Assembly: GCA_033032865.1 (NCBI GenBank)
Contig: JAWHQI010000064.1
Location: 3,906,001 to 3,970,000, forward strand
Direction: 5' to 3'
DNA length: 64,000 bases
Origin: Dactylorhiza incarnata
Taxonomy: Eukaryota; Streptophyta; Magnoliopsida; Asparagales; Orchidaceae
In this document: positions 1 to 10,501 of the stretch, one piece after another
Layout of the letters: the number at the start of each line of letters is the position of its first letter
Position numbering within the stretch: position 1 is the stretch's first letter
Notes under the pieces: model-generated
What the model saw: the letters and a program-made list of their open reading frames with translations, nothing else
What the model was told of the DNA's origin: nothing
Database searches by the model: none
Program-made: the position numbers and the translations under genes

Positions 1-1
1 T

Positions 2-3000
2 CAGGATATCATCAACATACACAAGGAGGATCACAGTTCCCGTGGGTCCTTCTTTGATGAACAGTGAGAAATCAACAGAGCTTCGTCGAAAACCAAGTGC
101 CAGTAGGACTTTGCAGAATTTATCAAACCAAGCTCTCGGAGATTGTTTGAGGCCATAGAGAGCTTTCAGAAGGCGGCAAACATAGGCAGCACGAGACTCC
201 CCCGTGGTCTCAAACCCGGGAGGTTGGTACATATACACTTGCTCCTGTAGATCACCGTTCAAGAAGGCGTTCTTGATATCTAACTGAAGAAGAGGCCAAC
301 GGCGGTGGACAGCGACGGAGATCACCACACGAACAGTGTTTAACTTGGCGACGGGGGAGAAGGTTTCATCGTAGTCCAAGCCTTGTTGTTGAGTGAAACC
401 GCGGGCGACGAGACGAGCCTTTAAGCGGTCAAGAGTCCCATCAGCATTTTGTTTGACAGCGAAGACCCATTTGCAGCTGACACAGTGTTGGCCAAGAGGA
501 AGAGGTACCAGCTCCCAAGTGTGATTAGCTCGGAGAGCGACCATCTCTTCTTCCATCGCAGCACGCCACCCCGGATGCTGTAGCGCTTCCTGCACAGAGT
601 TAGGGAGGGAAATGGAAGAAAGAGAGGTAGCAAACCAGTGAAGAGGTGGAGATAGCCGGTGGAGAGACACGTGATTTGCCATCGGATGAGCTGTAGAGGC
701 GGAGGCTGGATCAACCGCTGATGGAGAGGCATTAGTAGCCGAGGGCGCCTGACGGGGACTCTCCTTAGATTTACGACGAGAGTATACTTGAATGATGGGA
801 GGAGGCTGTTCAGTAGATGGAGATGGTGAAGGTACCGTAGGGGGCGGAGATGGTGAGGGAGTAGTGTCCGTCGGAACAAAAGAACAAACAGTAGTGGAAG
901 GTAATGTGCTTGGAACAGAGGGAGAGTGGAATGATTGATCTTCACAGAACGTAACATCAGATGAGACAATGGTTTTGCCGGTGGTTGGAGAGTAGCACAC
1001 GTATCCTTTTTGAGTCCGAGAATAGCCGACAAACATATACTTGGCAGCTCGTGGGGCAAGTTTATCGATAGGCGGACCGAGAAGGTGGACGTAGCAGACG
1101 CAACCGAAAATTCGAGGTGGAATAGGAAAGAGAGGAGTGGAGGGGAAGAGGAGTGTCATGGGAGTGGCAAAGTTAAGAACGGAGGAGGGCATGCGGTTAA
1201 TGAGATGGCAAGCAGTGGAGACGACAAAGTTCCAATATTCCGTAGGAACCCGCATTTGAACCATGAGTGCCCGAGCAACATCCAGAAGGTGACGATTTTT
1301 CCGTTCGGCAACGCCGTTTTGTTGGGGGGTATAGGCACAAGATGTTTGGTGAATTATGCCAAACTCTGTGCAGAGAGTAGAAAATGAGCGGCCAGTGTAC
1401 TCGCGAGCGTTGTCAGTTCGAATGATTTTAAGTGTAGTGGAGAATTGTGTCCGTGATTCAGTCACAAAGGCACGAAACACAGATGGTAGCTCAGAGCGAT
1501 CATGAAGTAAATATAACCAGGTAACACGAGAATAATCATCAATAAAAGTTACAAAATAACGATAGCCATAAATACTTGGGACCTTATAAGGGCCCCATAC
1601 ATCAGAATGTACTAAAGATAATGGAGTCGTGCTCCGGGTACATGAAGGGGAAAAAGAAGAGCGATGTTGCTTGCCGTAGATGCAGGCTTCGCAGGTAAAC
1701 TCGTGAAGAGGTACATCAAGGAGAGCTTTGCGGAGGACTGGAAGAGGAGCATGCCCAAGTCGGCGATGCCAGTCAGCTGTGGAGACAGTCAGGAGAGTGG
1801 TAGGTGGGAGATCCAAGAGATAGAGCCCATTCATCAGCCGACCGCTACCAATGATACTCCGTGTGCGGCGATCCTGAAAAACAAAAGAAGAGGAAGAGAA
1901 GATTACACAACAATCAAGATCCTGTATCAAACGACTCACATAGAGTAAGTTGAAAGGAGAGCCCGGAACATGAAGAACCGAGGAGAGCATTAGAGTGGGA
2001 GTGAGGTGCAGATCAGCAGCACCAGCAACCGGAGTAGTAGCACCATTTGCAACAACAATAGACGGAGGGTGAGACGTCTGTATATACTGAGGTGATTTCT
2101 GGGAGGTGATATGATGCGTCGCTCCAGAATCTACGATCCAATGAGAACAGTGAGATAGGCAGGTAATACCTTCAGTGGAGAAAGAAGCAACTGAGCCAGG
2201 AGAACGGCCAAGACTGCCTTGAAGCTGTTGGAACTGGGAGCGTAGGTCATCATATTCCTGTCGGGTAGGACCAAGCTGATCGGCTGGTGAAGACACAGCA
2301 GGAGGTGCCAAAGTAGCAGCAAGGTGAGGAGGTAGACCATGCTTCCGGTAGCAGGTTGTTTCACGATGACCGTCACGGCCACAGTAAGTACACTTTAAAG
2401 GAGGTCGGCCACCACGTCCTCGTCCCCGAGACGGGGGACGGCCACCGCGAGCAGAGGAACCAGGGTTAGGTGTTGGAAGGAGCGGCTGTTGGAGAAGAGC
2501 CGGAGAAAAACTTTGCGGGGCCTCTGATGGAGGTGTAACCTTGATAAGCATGGAGCAGACAGCAGACAAAGACGGTGTGGTAGAAGAGGAGAGTATCTGA
2601 GCGCGAACGCTATGTAGATGAGGAGGTACGCTAGAGAGTAGTATAGCAATGGTCACTGCCTCTTTCTGGGATCGCTGAATAGCGAGATCCGGAGTGGGAG
2701 GCTGATGTTGAAGCCAAGCCTCATGAAGAGTCTTTGCCTTGGCGACATGAGAGAGCATGTCATCGGGCGCACCAGGCTTAAGGTTCTGAAGGTCAGATAT
2801 GATGTCATACAGATGTTGGAGACTGTTCTGCCCAGAGTAGAAGGCATGAAGTTCATCCCACATGGCTTTGGCGGTGTCATGATACATAGCCATCCTGTTC
2901 GGCTCCGAGTCCATGGAGTTGAGAAGCCACGTTTGGACACGGCCATCGTCCTTAAGCCAGTCAGCAGTAGGCTCAGTAGTAACCTGGGTTAAGTGATGAA

Positions 3001-3169
3001 GGAGCCCTTTGGTCTGTAAGACTCGACGCACCGAGTGCACCCATTCCACAAAATTACGCTTCCCGGTAAGTGAGATAGTGGTAATTCGAAGTTCATCACG
3101 AACATCGGAGATCGGAGCAGCAGGCGGAGCGGGCGACGGAATGGCAGTGGAGGAATCGTCGAGGGCCAT
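2..3169 (-). CDS. Copia gag-pol polyprotein, element A (partial)
   Basis: The Copia polyprotein makes virus-like particle protein, protease, integrase and reverse transcriptase. The frame starts at the ATG complementary to 3167-3169, after the PBS and leader, and I saw no stop in 1056 codons; checked motifs fall in one frame. In order: gag, a CCHC knuckle (CTYCGRDGHRETTC, about 2395), the protease motif VDSGATHHIT (about 2131), the pre-integrase HRRLGH (about 1768), the integrase core with FIDDYSR (about 1560) and [10 protein letters not shown] (about 1320), and RT with KARLVARGF (about 420), LDIKNAFLNGDL (about 270) and YVDDIL at the left edge. The rest of RT and RNase H lies outside the window. 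A 212-residue frame at 421-1059 is a shadow of this gene. Confidence 0.92.
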   Translation of the reverse strand, partial: MALDDSSTAIPSPAPPAAPISDVRDELRITTISLTGKRNFVEWVHSVRRVLQTKGLLHHLTQVTTEPTADWLKDDGRVQTWLLNSMDSEPNRMAMYHDTAKAMWDELHAFYSGQNSLQHLYDIISDLQNLKPGAPDDMLSHVAKAKTLHEAWLQHQPPTPDLAIQRSQKEAVTIAILLSSVPPHLHSVRAQILSSSTTPSLSAVCSMLIKVTPPSEAPQSFSPALLQQPLLPTPNPGSSARGGRPPSRGRGRGGRPPLKCTYCGRDGHRETTCYRKHGLPPHLAATLAPPAVSSPADQLGPTRQEYDDLRSQFQQLQGSLGRSPGSVASFSTEGITCLSHCSHWIVDSGATHHITSQKSPQYIQTSHPPSIVVANGATTPVAGAADLHLTPTLMLSSVLHVPGSPFNLLYVSRLIQDLDCCVIFSSSSFVFQDRRTRSIIGSGRLMNGLYLLDLPPTTLLTVSTADWHRRLGHAPLPVLRKALLDVPLHEFTCEACIYGKQHRSSFSPSCTRSTTPLSLVHSDVWGPYKVPSIYGYRYFVTFIDDYSRVTWLYLLHDRSELPSVFRAFVTESRTQFSTTLKIIRTDNAREYTGRSFSTLCTEFGIIHQTSCAYTPQQNGVAERKNRHLLDVARALMVQMRVPTEYWNFVVSTACHLINRMPSSVLNFATPMTLLFPSTPLFPIPPRIFGCVCYVHLLGPPIDKLAPRAAKYMFVGYSRTQKGYVCYSPTTGKTIVSSDVTFCEDQSFHSPSVPSTLPSTTVCSFVPTDTTPSPSPPPTVPSPSPSTEQPPPIIQVYSRRKSKESPRQAPSATNASPSAVDPASASTAHPMANHVSLHRLSPPLHWFATSLSSISLPNSVQEALQHPGWRAAMEEEMVALRANHTWELVPLPLGQHCVSCKWVFAVKQNADGTLDRLKARLVARGFTQQQGLDYDETFSPVAKLNTVRVVISVAVHRRWPLLQLDIKNAFLNGDLQEQVYMYQPPGFETTGESRAAYVCRLLKALYGLKQSPRAWFDKFCKVLLALGFRRSSVDFSLFIKEGPTGTVILLVYVDDIL

Positions 3170-3945
3170 TGGAAGGGAGACCAATGGAAGAGAAGCCGGC
3201 TAGAGGGCAGGGCAGCGGTCTGGAGGAATAGGGCAGCGGTCTGCACGAGCTGGAGGGCAGCGAACAGAGCAGCGGCCAGAGCAGAGCAGGGGCGAGCGAG
3301 CAGCGGCAAGGACGGCCTGGAGGAGCTGCGGTCTGGAGGAGTCTCAGCAGGTCGTAGAAGGCGCGGGGAGGCCGCACGAGGTGGCAGATTGGAGGCAGAT
3401 CGTGCGAGCAGGTCGCAAGCCGCAGGTCGCAAGCCGCAGCGAGATCGCAGGCGGACTGGACAGAGATCGCTGAAGTTAGGCGAGCAGGACAGGCTGTTCG
3501 CGGTGAGATCGCGGGAGCAGGCGATCTGGGGAGGGGGCGATCTGGGGAGATCGCAGATGCACAGATGATCGCAGATACGGTGAGGAAACGATCACAGGAG
3601 ACGAACAGAACTTGCGATCAAGGAGCACGGGAGGACGAACAGAACTTGCGATCAGCAAGCAGCGATCGCACAGAGAAGAGATCGCAGCCCAGTGCCGGGC
3701 TGGCTGGTGCGGCGAGCGGAAAGCAGTGGTCTGGGAGGAAGGTGGGTCCCAGCGGCCAAGGGAAGAGAGGGTATAAGAGGAGGAGGAGGGAGACGAATGA
3801 GAGAGTGGGTAGAGAGGGGGTGGGGAGCGCGGTCTCACAAAGACAAGATCGCAGATAGAATGGGAAGACCGCGCTGGAGACGGCGCTAGCAGGGGGGGGG
3901 GGGGGGGCGGTCAAAGAATCTGGAGACCGCGGGTTCGAAAACCTA
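3170..3945 (-). other. 5' leader of element A with GATCGC word array
   Basis: This is the untranslated stretch between the primer site and the gag ATG, about 780 bp and GC-rich. It repeats the word GATCGC/GCGATC about a dozen times between 3435 and 3860, including the full palindrome GCGATCGC at 3662-3669. A run of about 17 G lies at 3893-3908. Frames predicted here on both strands are compositional and have no family features. Confidence 0.7.
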
Positions 3946-3957
3946 GCTCTGATACCA
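3946..3957 (-). promoter_or_regulatory. tRNA-iMet primer binding site, element A
   Basis: The minus strand reads TGGTATCAGAGC, the complement of the 3' end of initiator methionine tRNA. It directly adjoins the LTR end, which fixes that boundary and the element's orientation. Confidence 0.9.
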
Positions 3958-4140
3958 TGTAGAAAAAGGTATAAAACCTTGTAGTATATTCACTTAAAAG
4001 GTAAATACAAGTATAGATACAAATATATAGGAAGAGAGAGGAGGAAGAAATCCTATACAAGAGATGTGGGACTAAAAGAGAGGAAAATAAATGGGCATAA
4101 TTAATGGGCCTTTACACATGTTTTCTTATATTCTCTAACA
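3958..4140 (-). repeat. 5' LTR of element A
   Basis: A 183-bp LTR bounded by TGT and ACA (plus strand TGTAGAAA...TCTAACA). The inner end abuts the primer site and the outer end abuts interrupted transposase sequence. The adjacent 5 bp, AAATT (4141-4145), would be the target duplication, but its partner lies outside the window. Confidence 0.85.
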
Positions 4141-4142
4141 AA

Positions 4143-4952
4143 ATTAAAAGTCAAGAGATTTTTAATTAAAGTATTTGTCATTCCTCTTTGATTTCCATCT
4201 GCACCATCAACCTTGATAATTTCAAGTGCCTCAATAATAGATGAGAACATCCGAATAAAATTTAACAATGTCTCATAATGTGAACTCCTTGTGTCTCCCG
4301 TCCTTTTCAATTGAAGTGGTTGATTTACCCCATGACCACTTTCCAACTCTCCACATCCAAGCTCTAGAGCAACTCGATCAACTTCTAATGTTCTTGAACA
4401 ATTACGACGTTTACATGAGCCTCCAACATCATTCAACGCAAGGTTAATAAGCGTGAAAATCTCTGCAACTTCAACATGATCTTCTGCAACAGCTACTAGT
4501 ATTAGTTGTAGTTGATGAGCAAAACAATGAATGTAGAAAGCACAATTATTCTCCTGCAATATCAAAGTTTTCAGTCCTTTGAACTCACCCCTCATATTGC
4601 TAGCACCATCATAACCTTGACCCCGCAATTTAGAAATACTTAGGCCATGTTTTGAAAATAAATTATCAATAGCTCTCTTTAGTGATAAAGCAGTTGTGTT
4701 AATAATATGAACAAAACTAAGAAGGCGCTCAATTATTAGACCTTTGATAGTCACATAGCTTAAAACAACGGCCATATGTTCTTTTGTGGACACATCACGT
4801 GATTCGTCAATCAAAATAGTGAAGCAACCATCTCCAACATCTTCAATAATCGTCTTTGTTATCTCAGGTGCAATGCAAGAAACTATCTCTTTTTGAATTT
4901 TTGGAGATATTAGTTGACAATGGTTAGGTGCTTGAACTCTGCAAGGATGCAT
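4143..4952 (-). pseudogene. hAT-type (DUF4371/ZMYM1-like) transposase fragment
   Basis: About 270 codons resemble the DUF4371 part of plant hAT-family proteins (TTF-type zinc finger/ZMYM1-like transposases). Recognisable segments are ILIDESRDVSTKEHMAVVLSY near residue 50, LRGQGYDGASNMRGEFKGL near 110, and CFAHQLQLILVAVA near 140. These are the usual RNase H-fold blocks with the aspartate-containing DES and GYDGASNM motifs. The frame ends at 4143 because Copia element A inserted there; the C-terminal half and dimerisation domain should lie beyond the left edge. The N-terminal zinc finger is absent upstream, so the copy is dead. Family assignment is confident; the ends of the element are not defined. 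Confidence 0.87.
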
Positions 4953-5803
4953 GATGCTATTGAGAAAGAATTGAGAACTAGGATTGAAATCTCAAATCTG
5001 CAAGTAATGGATTAATCTGCAACGAATAACATAGAACTAAATGAATAACATAACTTTTAATGAAAAAAGTTTCTTGACTTTTAATTAATGAAAAAATATT
5101 TGCCATTCCTCATGTGTCTTGGCGACTGAATGAATAACATAGAACAAAAGAACTGAATAACATAAAACATAAACCTGGGAATGACCTGCCTGCAAGGTGA
5201 ATTGATTAATAAACGGAGCCTTTGTAGAGGGCCAGGTGAATTGATTACCCTGCCTGCAAGGCTGCAACTAAAAAAATCTGGAAAAAAAATCAAATAAAAT
5301 ATGGGAATGAGTAAACACAGGAAGAGTCTGGAAGACTCACTCAGGCGAAGACGCAAAGTCGCAAACGAGAAAGAACTCAAATAAATCCAGACTATCCAGT
5401 GCGCAAGTCACAAGCAAACGACGAAGAACTCAAATAAATCCAGTGCGCAAATCAAATAAATCTAGTGTGCAAATCAAACAAATTCAGTGCGCAAATCAAA
5501 CGACGAAGAACTCAAACGACGAAGCACTCAGTTACTCAATCGATGAAGAACTCAAATAAATCAAATTAATCCAGTGCGCAAATCGCAAGCAAACGACGAA
5601 TAAAATCGCAAGAAAACGCAAGCGAGGAAAAGCCGTGAACTGTTACCAGGCGGCTTCCGCGAATTTTCACACCCGGGCACGTGCCCGGTGTGTCTTAAGG
5701 TGGCTCCTCTCGTGGCTGCGGATAGCCGAAACACTAACCTCCATTGGAGGAAGTGGGGTTGACCAAACTCAACCCCACTAACACCAAAACCGCCGTGCAC
5801 AAC
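4953..5803. other. Non-coding sequence around the old hAT element
   Basis: No convincing gene. From 5340 to 5610 there are imperfect repeats of units ending in GTGCGCAAATCAAA and ACGACGAAGAACTCAAA. A 16-bp palindrome with a CACGTG core sits at 5673-5688. This stretch may be the 5' non-coding end of the transposon whose transposase lies at 4143-4952, but no clear terminal repeat was found. Confidence 0.5.
5340..5610. repeat. Imperfect repeats with GTGCGCAAATC units
   Basis: Short related units (AAATAAATCCAGTGCGCAAATC and AACGACGAAGAACTC) recur five to six times with irregular spacing. Such subterminal repeats are common near hAT transposon ends, where transposase binds; that role is inference. 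Confidence 0.55.
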
Positions 5804-6718
5804 CAGGGGCGGATCCAGAAATTTCAACAAGGGGGGGCCAGGGAAAAGTGGCGGAGAGATGGTATTGCTCGGCAAGGCCGGTTGAACAGGGGTTGGTGGA
5901 GCTATAATGGGTCGTGGTGGTGGTGTGTCCGTGAGAGAAAACTGCGGACCGACTGATGGGTTGACACGGTTTACCAAAAGGAGTTGTGCTCGATGGAACG
6001 AGCAGCGGGCGGCTCATGAAGAAACGACAGGCGTGCAGAGGGCAGATGGCCCGGGGCTCGAAATAGGTCACTCTTCCCCGTGCGGTCAGCAAGGACGGTA
6101 CATGCTAGTGATTGAGTGGATTCTATGAGCAACGATCTCGTGCGTAGCGAGCAGGAGTCGCTGGGCGCCGAAACGGGAGATTGATGGAGGCTTCAGCTGT
6201 GGCTGGGAACGACAGGACCACGGCGAAATTAAAACGGAATGACGAGCATTGTTGTTTTCGCTTGACAAGAACGTCGTTTACCAAATGGATATCTTCGTCG
6301 ACGACGATAAGGAACGTGGAGGCGCAGGAGATGGCAAATGCAGGGAACGGATCACACGTCGGCCATGATGGGAGGCGTCAACGTGCTTGTTGTAGATGGC
6401 ACAAATGTTTTTGTGCCCTTCTACTGGCGTAGATGTCACTGCACGCTTGCGGGAACCGAAGCAGGGCGGATCAAAATGGCAGCGGCTTCGCAGAAGGGGG
6501 GCCAAACATCGTCTTCCTCTCGTAAAAAAAATTTTGAAAACCTCCAACTTCTCGGGGACATTTCTCCCTCATCCGGACACCGTTTTTGACGTGTAAGTAG
6601 TCAAAATTTATTGGTTCGACGAGAGGAATCCAAATCTACTAATATTTTTGCAAAATTCTTGGGGGGGGGGGGGGGGGGGGGGGCGGGCCCCCGCCGGCCC
6701 CCCTTAGATCCGCCCCTG
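5804..6718. mobile_element. Non-autonomous hAT-type DNA transposon
   Basis: The left end reads CAGGGGCGGATCCAG and the right end reads TTAGATCCGCCCCTG, terminal inverted repeats of about 13 bp. The flanking 8 bp are TGCACAAC (5796-5803) and CGCACAAC (6719-6726), matching at 7 of 8 positions, as expected for hAT. The 915-bp interior has no transposase. The right end follows a run of about 23 G at 6661-6683. Similar TIRs occur at 8323, so more than one copy is present. The DUF4371 element nearby could be its relative, but this is not shown. Confidence 0.85.
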
Positions 6719-7370
6719 CGCACAACAGAACCGCGATGCCACTCGCCGGGCGGCCGCCCGCCGCCAAGCCGTCGGCCTAGCGGCCACAGAGGCTCCACGA
6801 CCGGCCTTGGTTGCGCGCCCATGGTGAGCAGCCGGAGAACCCCGTGGCCGGCCACCCGGCCGGCCGCCCGTAGCCACATGCCTGCGGCGCGTGTCCGCGA
6901 GGCCCCCGCGGTCGGCCTCCCCCGCCCGCCCTCCCCGGCCGGTCGGCCGCCCTCCCCGGCCGGTCGGCCGCCCTCCCCCGGTCACGCGGCAGCAAGGCCC
7001 CCGCGGTCGGCCTCCCGCAGCCGGCCTCCCTCGGCCGGCCGCCCCCGGCGCGCTGCCGCGAGGACCCCGCGATTGGACCCCACCGGACGGCCTCCCTTGA
7101 CTGCGCAACAGCGGCGCGCGGCCCGGGGCCACCAAGACCGGCCTCCCGCGGCCGGTCGGCTGTGGTCACTCTCCCGCGACAAGCCGCCCTCGGCCATGCC
7201 TGCGACACGACGTTCCCTGGTCGGCACAGCCATCGGCCGGGTCTTGCCGTCAGTCGGCCTCCTCGCCGCCGGCCGACCCTTTGGCTGCCGCCTAACCGCC
7301 CCGTCTGATCGTCCCTGCCCGATCTCCACCATCCGATGTACGGGTAAACCACCAGTGTAACCACCCGTTA
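6719..7370. other. Very GC-rich low-complexity block
   Basis: About 650 bp rich in CGGCC, GGTCGGCC and CCGCGG words, open in several frames on both strands. The predicted proteins are Pro/Arg/Gly-rich with no domain, so I do not call a gene. It lies directly upstream of the LTR-like repeat ending at 8237 and may be the diverged U3 of that LTR. Confidence 0.5.
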
Positions 7371-8237
7371 TGGGCGTGTCCAAATAGCCAAAATAATATC
7401 GGACTGCGCATAGTAAAATATTATAAATATACGCTTCACAAACTATATTAAACATTCCCGCGAATAACAACATAACGTGGTTATGGCCTGCGGATAACCA
7501 CATAACTACCATAACCACCCATGAGACCTATAAATAGGACCTCAGGGGCTCTCTCATGAGGATCTATTTCCCCTTCGGCTTCTCCTCCTACACGTTTGAG
7601 ATCTCCACTAAGCGTCCTCTTTGCCTTCGAAGACTCCTTCGAATATCTTCAAGCGCCTTGAAGATTCTTTGAAGACTTTCATCCTCCGTCGAGCACCACT
7701 CCGCAACAAGCATTCTGCGGACAGCGGGCTCAGCATTCAAAGCACCTCCAACTCCGCAGTGAGCCAACAAGTCAACGACAAGTTCACCGCCCCAGATTCC
7801 CATGCGCACTCCAAGAGAATCCGTAGACTCCGCGACGCGCAGAACGCTCCCCGTCAACCTCCAAACACCGGTAGAAGACGTCAAAGTATATAGAGTACAG
7901 TGCTCCCCACTGCAGCAAGCCAAAAGGCTTAGCTTCGCGAGCGGTGGCCTGTCACCCTCCGGGCACGTCTCTCTCTCTCCCATCTCTAGCAATTGTAACG
8001 AGGAGCGACCTGTCACCCTCGCCTTCTCTTGAAAGCATTGTGCAACAACCAGAATAATGAAGTTTGGTGGGCACAGTCCCAACCATGTGGTTTTCACCTC
8101 TTTTCGGGGTTTTTCACGTCAAAAACCTTCTTGTTAGTCGTCTCATTTCTCTGTGACTGTTTGCGCGCTCGACCGCTCCAGAGCTAAGACGGTCCAATCT
8201 AGACCGGTCTACCAAGAGCCTCGAGTGAGCCGCAACA
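7371..8237 (+). repeat. LTR-like repeat, copy 1
   Basis: This segment is clearly related to 17690-19018. Shared blocks are ACCTATAAATAGGACCTCAGG (promoter-like, TATA at 7532), the GAGCGGTGGCCTGTCACCCT block near 7940, and the 3' block with TTTGCGCGCTCGACCGCTCC near 8160. It probably ends at 8237 (CGCAACA). No primer site or coding region follows, so it is a solo LTR or a relic. The 5' boundary is unclear. Confidence 0.6.
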
Positions 8238-9279
8238 ATGTTTATAAATAGGAAGAAAACTTTAAAATACGCATGAGGCCATTCATTCAGGGAATGTTGA
8301 ATTCACAAGTCCTCATCATGACCAGGGGCGGATCTAAAGGGGAGCGAAAGAGATACTGACACCCATATTTTTTTTTCAATTTGTTATAAGCAGACCAAAA
8401 TTTGGCTATTTGCAAACTAAATTTTGCTATTCGCAGACCTTACTTTTTAATTTGCAGACCAAACTCAGTTATGTGCACCCCCAAAATTAATTTGGAACTT
8501 TTTTATGTACTATTGTATTTTTTTAAAAATTTTGTGCATCCCATTTTTAATTTCCTGGATCTGCCACTATCTTCATCGATCATGAAAGATCGTTTCATGA
8601 TCGTCGACGAACGTGAAGAGAGAGAAGACCAGTTAGTGAAGTATTTGGAAGAGCTCAAGGAAATGGAAAATGAGTACAAGAACGGAAGACCTGAAGGAAC
8701 GTCGACATTTACAATTTCCGGAAGAGCTCAATCACGTGAAGAGGAGAGAATCCAGTAGTGGATGTGCCCAAATAGGATTTCAAAAGACCCATATATATTT
8801 TGATCAAAATCTGGAATCGCCTTCGAACGTGAAGGATCGTCGGCGATAGTGCGACTGCTACCACTAGTGTCGATAGATTGTCGGATTTTATGGAGGGCGG
8901 TTCGTCGGCAAGTGTTAATGTGGGATAAACATGCAACAATGGTGCGTTGTAAGAAGGGACTGAAAAATAGCAAGATTTTTTAGGGGAAAATGTTTTTAAA
9001 ACTAAAATACCATTCAATTTTAGAATATAAATTTTTTGAGTTAAAAATCAATAATACCGTGCATTTTGCCAAAAGAAATTAGTTTTAAAGGTTCAAGCTG
9101 TCGAAATTAAAGAAATAAGATGCAAAGTTCTATTGAGAGATAACTCTATGGTACTTTGCGCCCGAAGTCCAATTATATGATCCTGAATCTAAATTAGCAT
9201 TCAGGTTCAGACCCAAAAAAAAAAAAAACTTAGTTCCTTGCATAATAGTCTTAAGAATGCTCCTCCCACCACCCGATAA
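8238..9279. other. Intergenic repeats, no clear gene
   Basis: Contains a degenerate CAGGGGCGGATC element (8323-8569) and otherwise AT-rich unique-looking sequence. A frame at 8582-8758 would encode a short charged peptide of no recognised family. A 13-base A run lies near 9211-9223. No other supportable feature. Confidence 0.4.
8323..8569. mobile_element. Degenerate short hAT-type MITE
   Basis: It starts CAGGGGCGGATCTAAAG, like the element at 5804, and ends TGGATCTGCCACTA, which matches the inverted end at about 10 of 14 positions. The length of about 250 bp and lack of coding capacity fit a MITE. No exact 8-bp flanking duplication was found, so boundaries are approximate. Confidence 0.55.
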
Positions 9280-10362
9280 CTCCAGCCTCCACTACCTGAC
9301 TTCGTCGGAACCTTAATATGCTTCGCCGACACGTCTTCAAAGTCAAAACCTGGATCATCGAGGGTCAACTGGGAAGATGCAGGCCGTGTCATCAGCACCC
9401 TCTTAGGGTTCCTCCGAGCGAGAGCGAAGCAGCAGAAAGCGCAGCTCTTCGAGCACGATGACTTCCTCTACCTCAACATCAGCGTCCGCCGCCTCCGCTC
9501 CACTTCTCGCCTCAAACCCTATCTCATTCCCCTTCCTCACACCCTCCACCCTCTCGATCCCACGTGCACCTCTCTTTGCCTCATCGCTGACGACTCACTC
9601 GCAGATGCCGCTCTTTCCACAGCCGCCGATGAGAATCTCCCCTTCGACTCCATTATTCCCCTATCCCAGCTCCGAACTGATTATGTCCCTTTCGAGGCCC
9701 GCCGCCGCCTCTGCGACTCCTATGACATCTTCTTTGCCGAGCGGCGTATCATCCCTCCTCTTTCCCGCCTCATTGGTAATTACTTCTTCAAGAAGAATAA
9801 GGTCTCTCTTCCCATCAACATCTCCCGCCATGGGTGGCCGGAGGCTGTCCGGGAGGCTTGCGGATCCACTCTTTTACACTTAAGTTCGGGAACTTGCAGC
9901 GGGCTGAAGGTGGGAAGAGTTTCAATGGATCGAGAGCAGATTATAGATAATCTAATGGCCACAATCGATGCCGCATTAGATCATATACCGAATAAGTTGG
10001 CGAACATCAAATGTATGTACATCATGTCTGTGCAATCTGTTGCACTGCCGATCTACCACGCGATTCCTGAAATTGGGATGAGGATTGATCTGGGTCCAAG
10101 AGAAAAGGCAGAGCCGTTAGATGGAGTAGTTGGTCAAGAGACAGATTTTAAGAGAGAAGTGGAGGAGAAGAATAAGAAGAAACGTGGGTTGCCGAAGAAA
10201 AGAAAGATGAGGATTCACGGTGTAGATTTTACAGGTATTGATCTTCATGATAGGAGTGAGGAAGGTGATGGAGATGGTGAAGAAGTGCAGGCAAATGATG
10301 AGTTAGGCTTGAAGAAGAAAATAAATAAGAAGATGAAGATGGTTTACTTGACCAACTCTTGA
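9280..10362 (+). pseudogene. Ribosomal L1-domain protein (UTP30/RSL1D1-like)
   Basis: One uninterrupted frame of about 360 codons resembles plant ribosomal-L1-domain proteins of the UTP30/RSL1D1 type, nucleolar factors linked to pre-rRNA processing. Typical blocks are KAQLFEHDDFLYLNISVRR near residue 60, CLIADDSLADAALSTAADEN near 105, YDIFFAERRIIPPLSRLIG near 150, GRVSMDREQIIDNLMATID near 215 and IKCMYIMSVQSVALPIYHA near 245. A Lys/Glu-rich tail ends in the stop at 10360-10362. The frame begins just after a TAA at 9277 and has no ATG before the GRVSM block. The N-terminal homology starts with TTCGCCGACACG, where an ATG might be expected. It is either a 5'-truncated copy or a gene whose first exon I cannot see. 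The lack of introns would fit a retrocopy, but no downstream poly(A) tract is visible. Confidence 0.7.
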
Positions 10363-10501
10363 TAAGGTATCATACTATTTTTGTTGTTCAAGTACTCAAT
10401 TTTGATCCGATTTTGTTTTTTTTCTTAGCAATTGATTTTGTTTGTCAGCGAAGAAGTGTTTCAGCTGTTATGCATAACATTTTGAAAATGAGAACAAACA
10501 A

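Larger units (their letters stand above)
1..4140 (-). mobile_element. Copia LTR retrotransposon A (5' part)
   Basis: This is a Ty1/Copia element on the minus strand, cut by the left window edge. Reading leftwards it has a 183-bp 5' LTR (4140-3958), a tRNA-iMet primer site, a leader of about 780 bp, and a gag-pro-int-RT frame that is still open at base 2. Only one LTR is visible, so LTR divergence cannot be judged. It interrupts a hAT-type transposase frame exactly at 4140/4141, so it is younger than that transposon. The open frame suggests recent insertion. Confidence 0.95.

Noticed and set aside
421..1387. Open frames overlapping integrase/RT of element A on both strands
   Set aside because: They are shadows; the true Copia frame is open throughout in another phase and carries all conserved motifs.
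6611..7518. Several long frames in the GC-rich block
   Set aside because: High GC makes stops rare on both strands; the peptides are Pro/Arg/Gly-rich with no domain.
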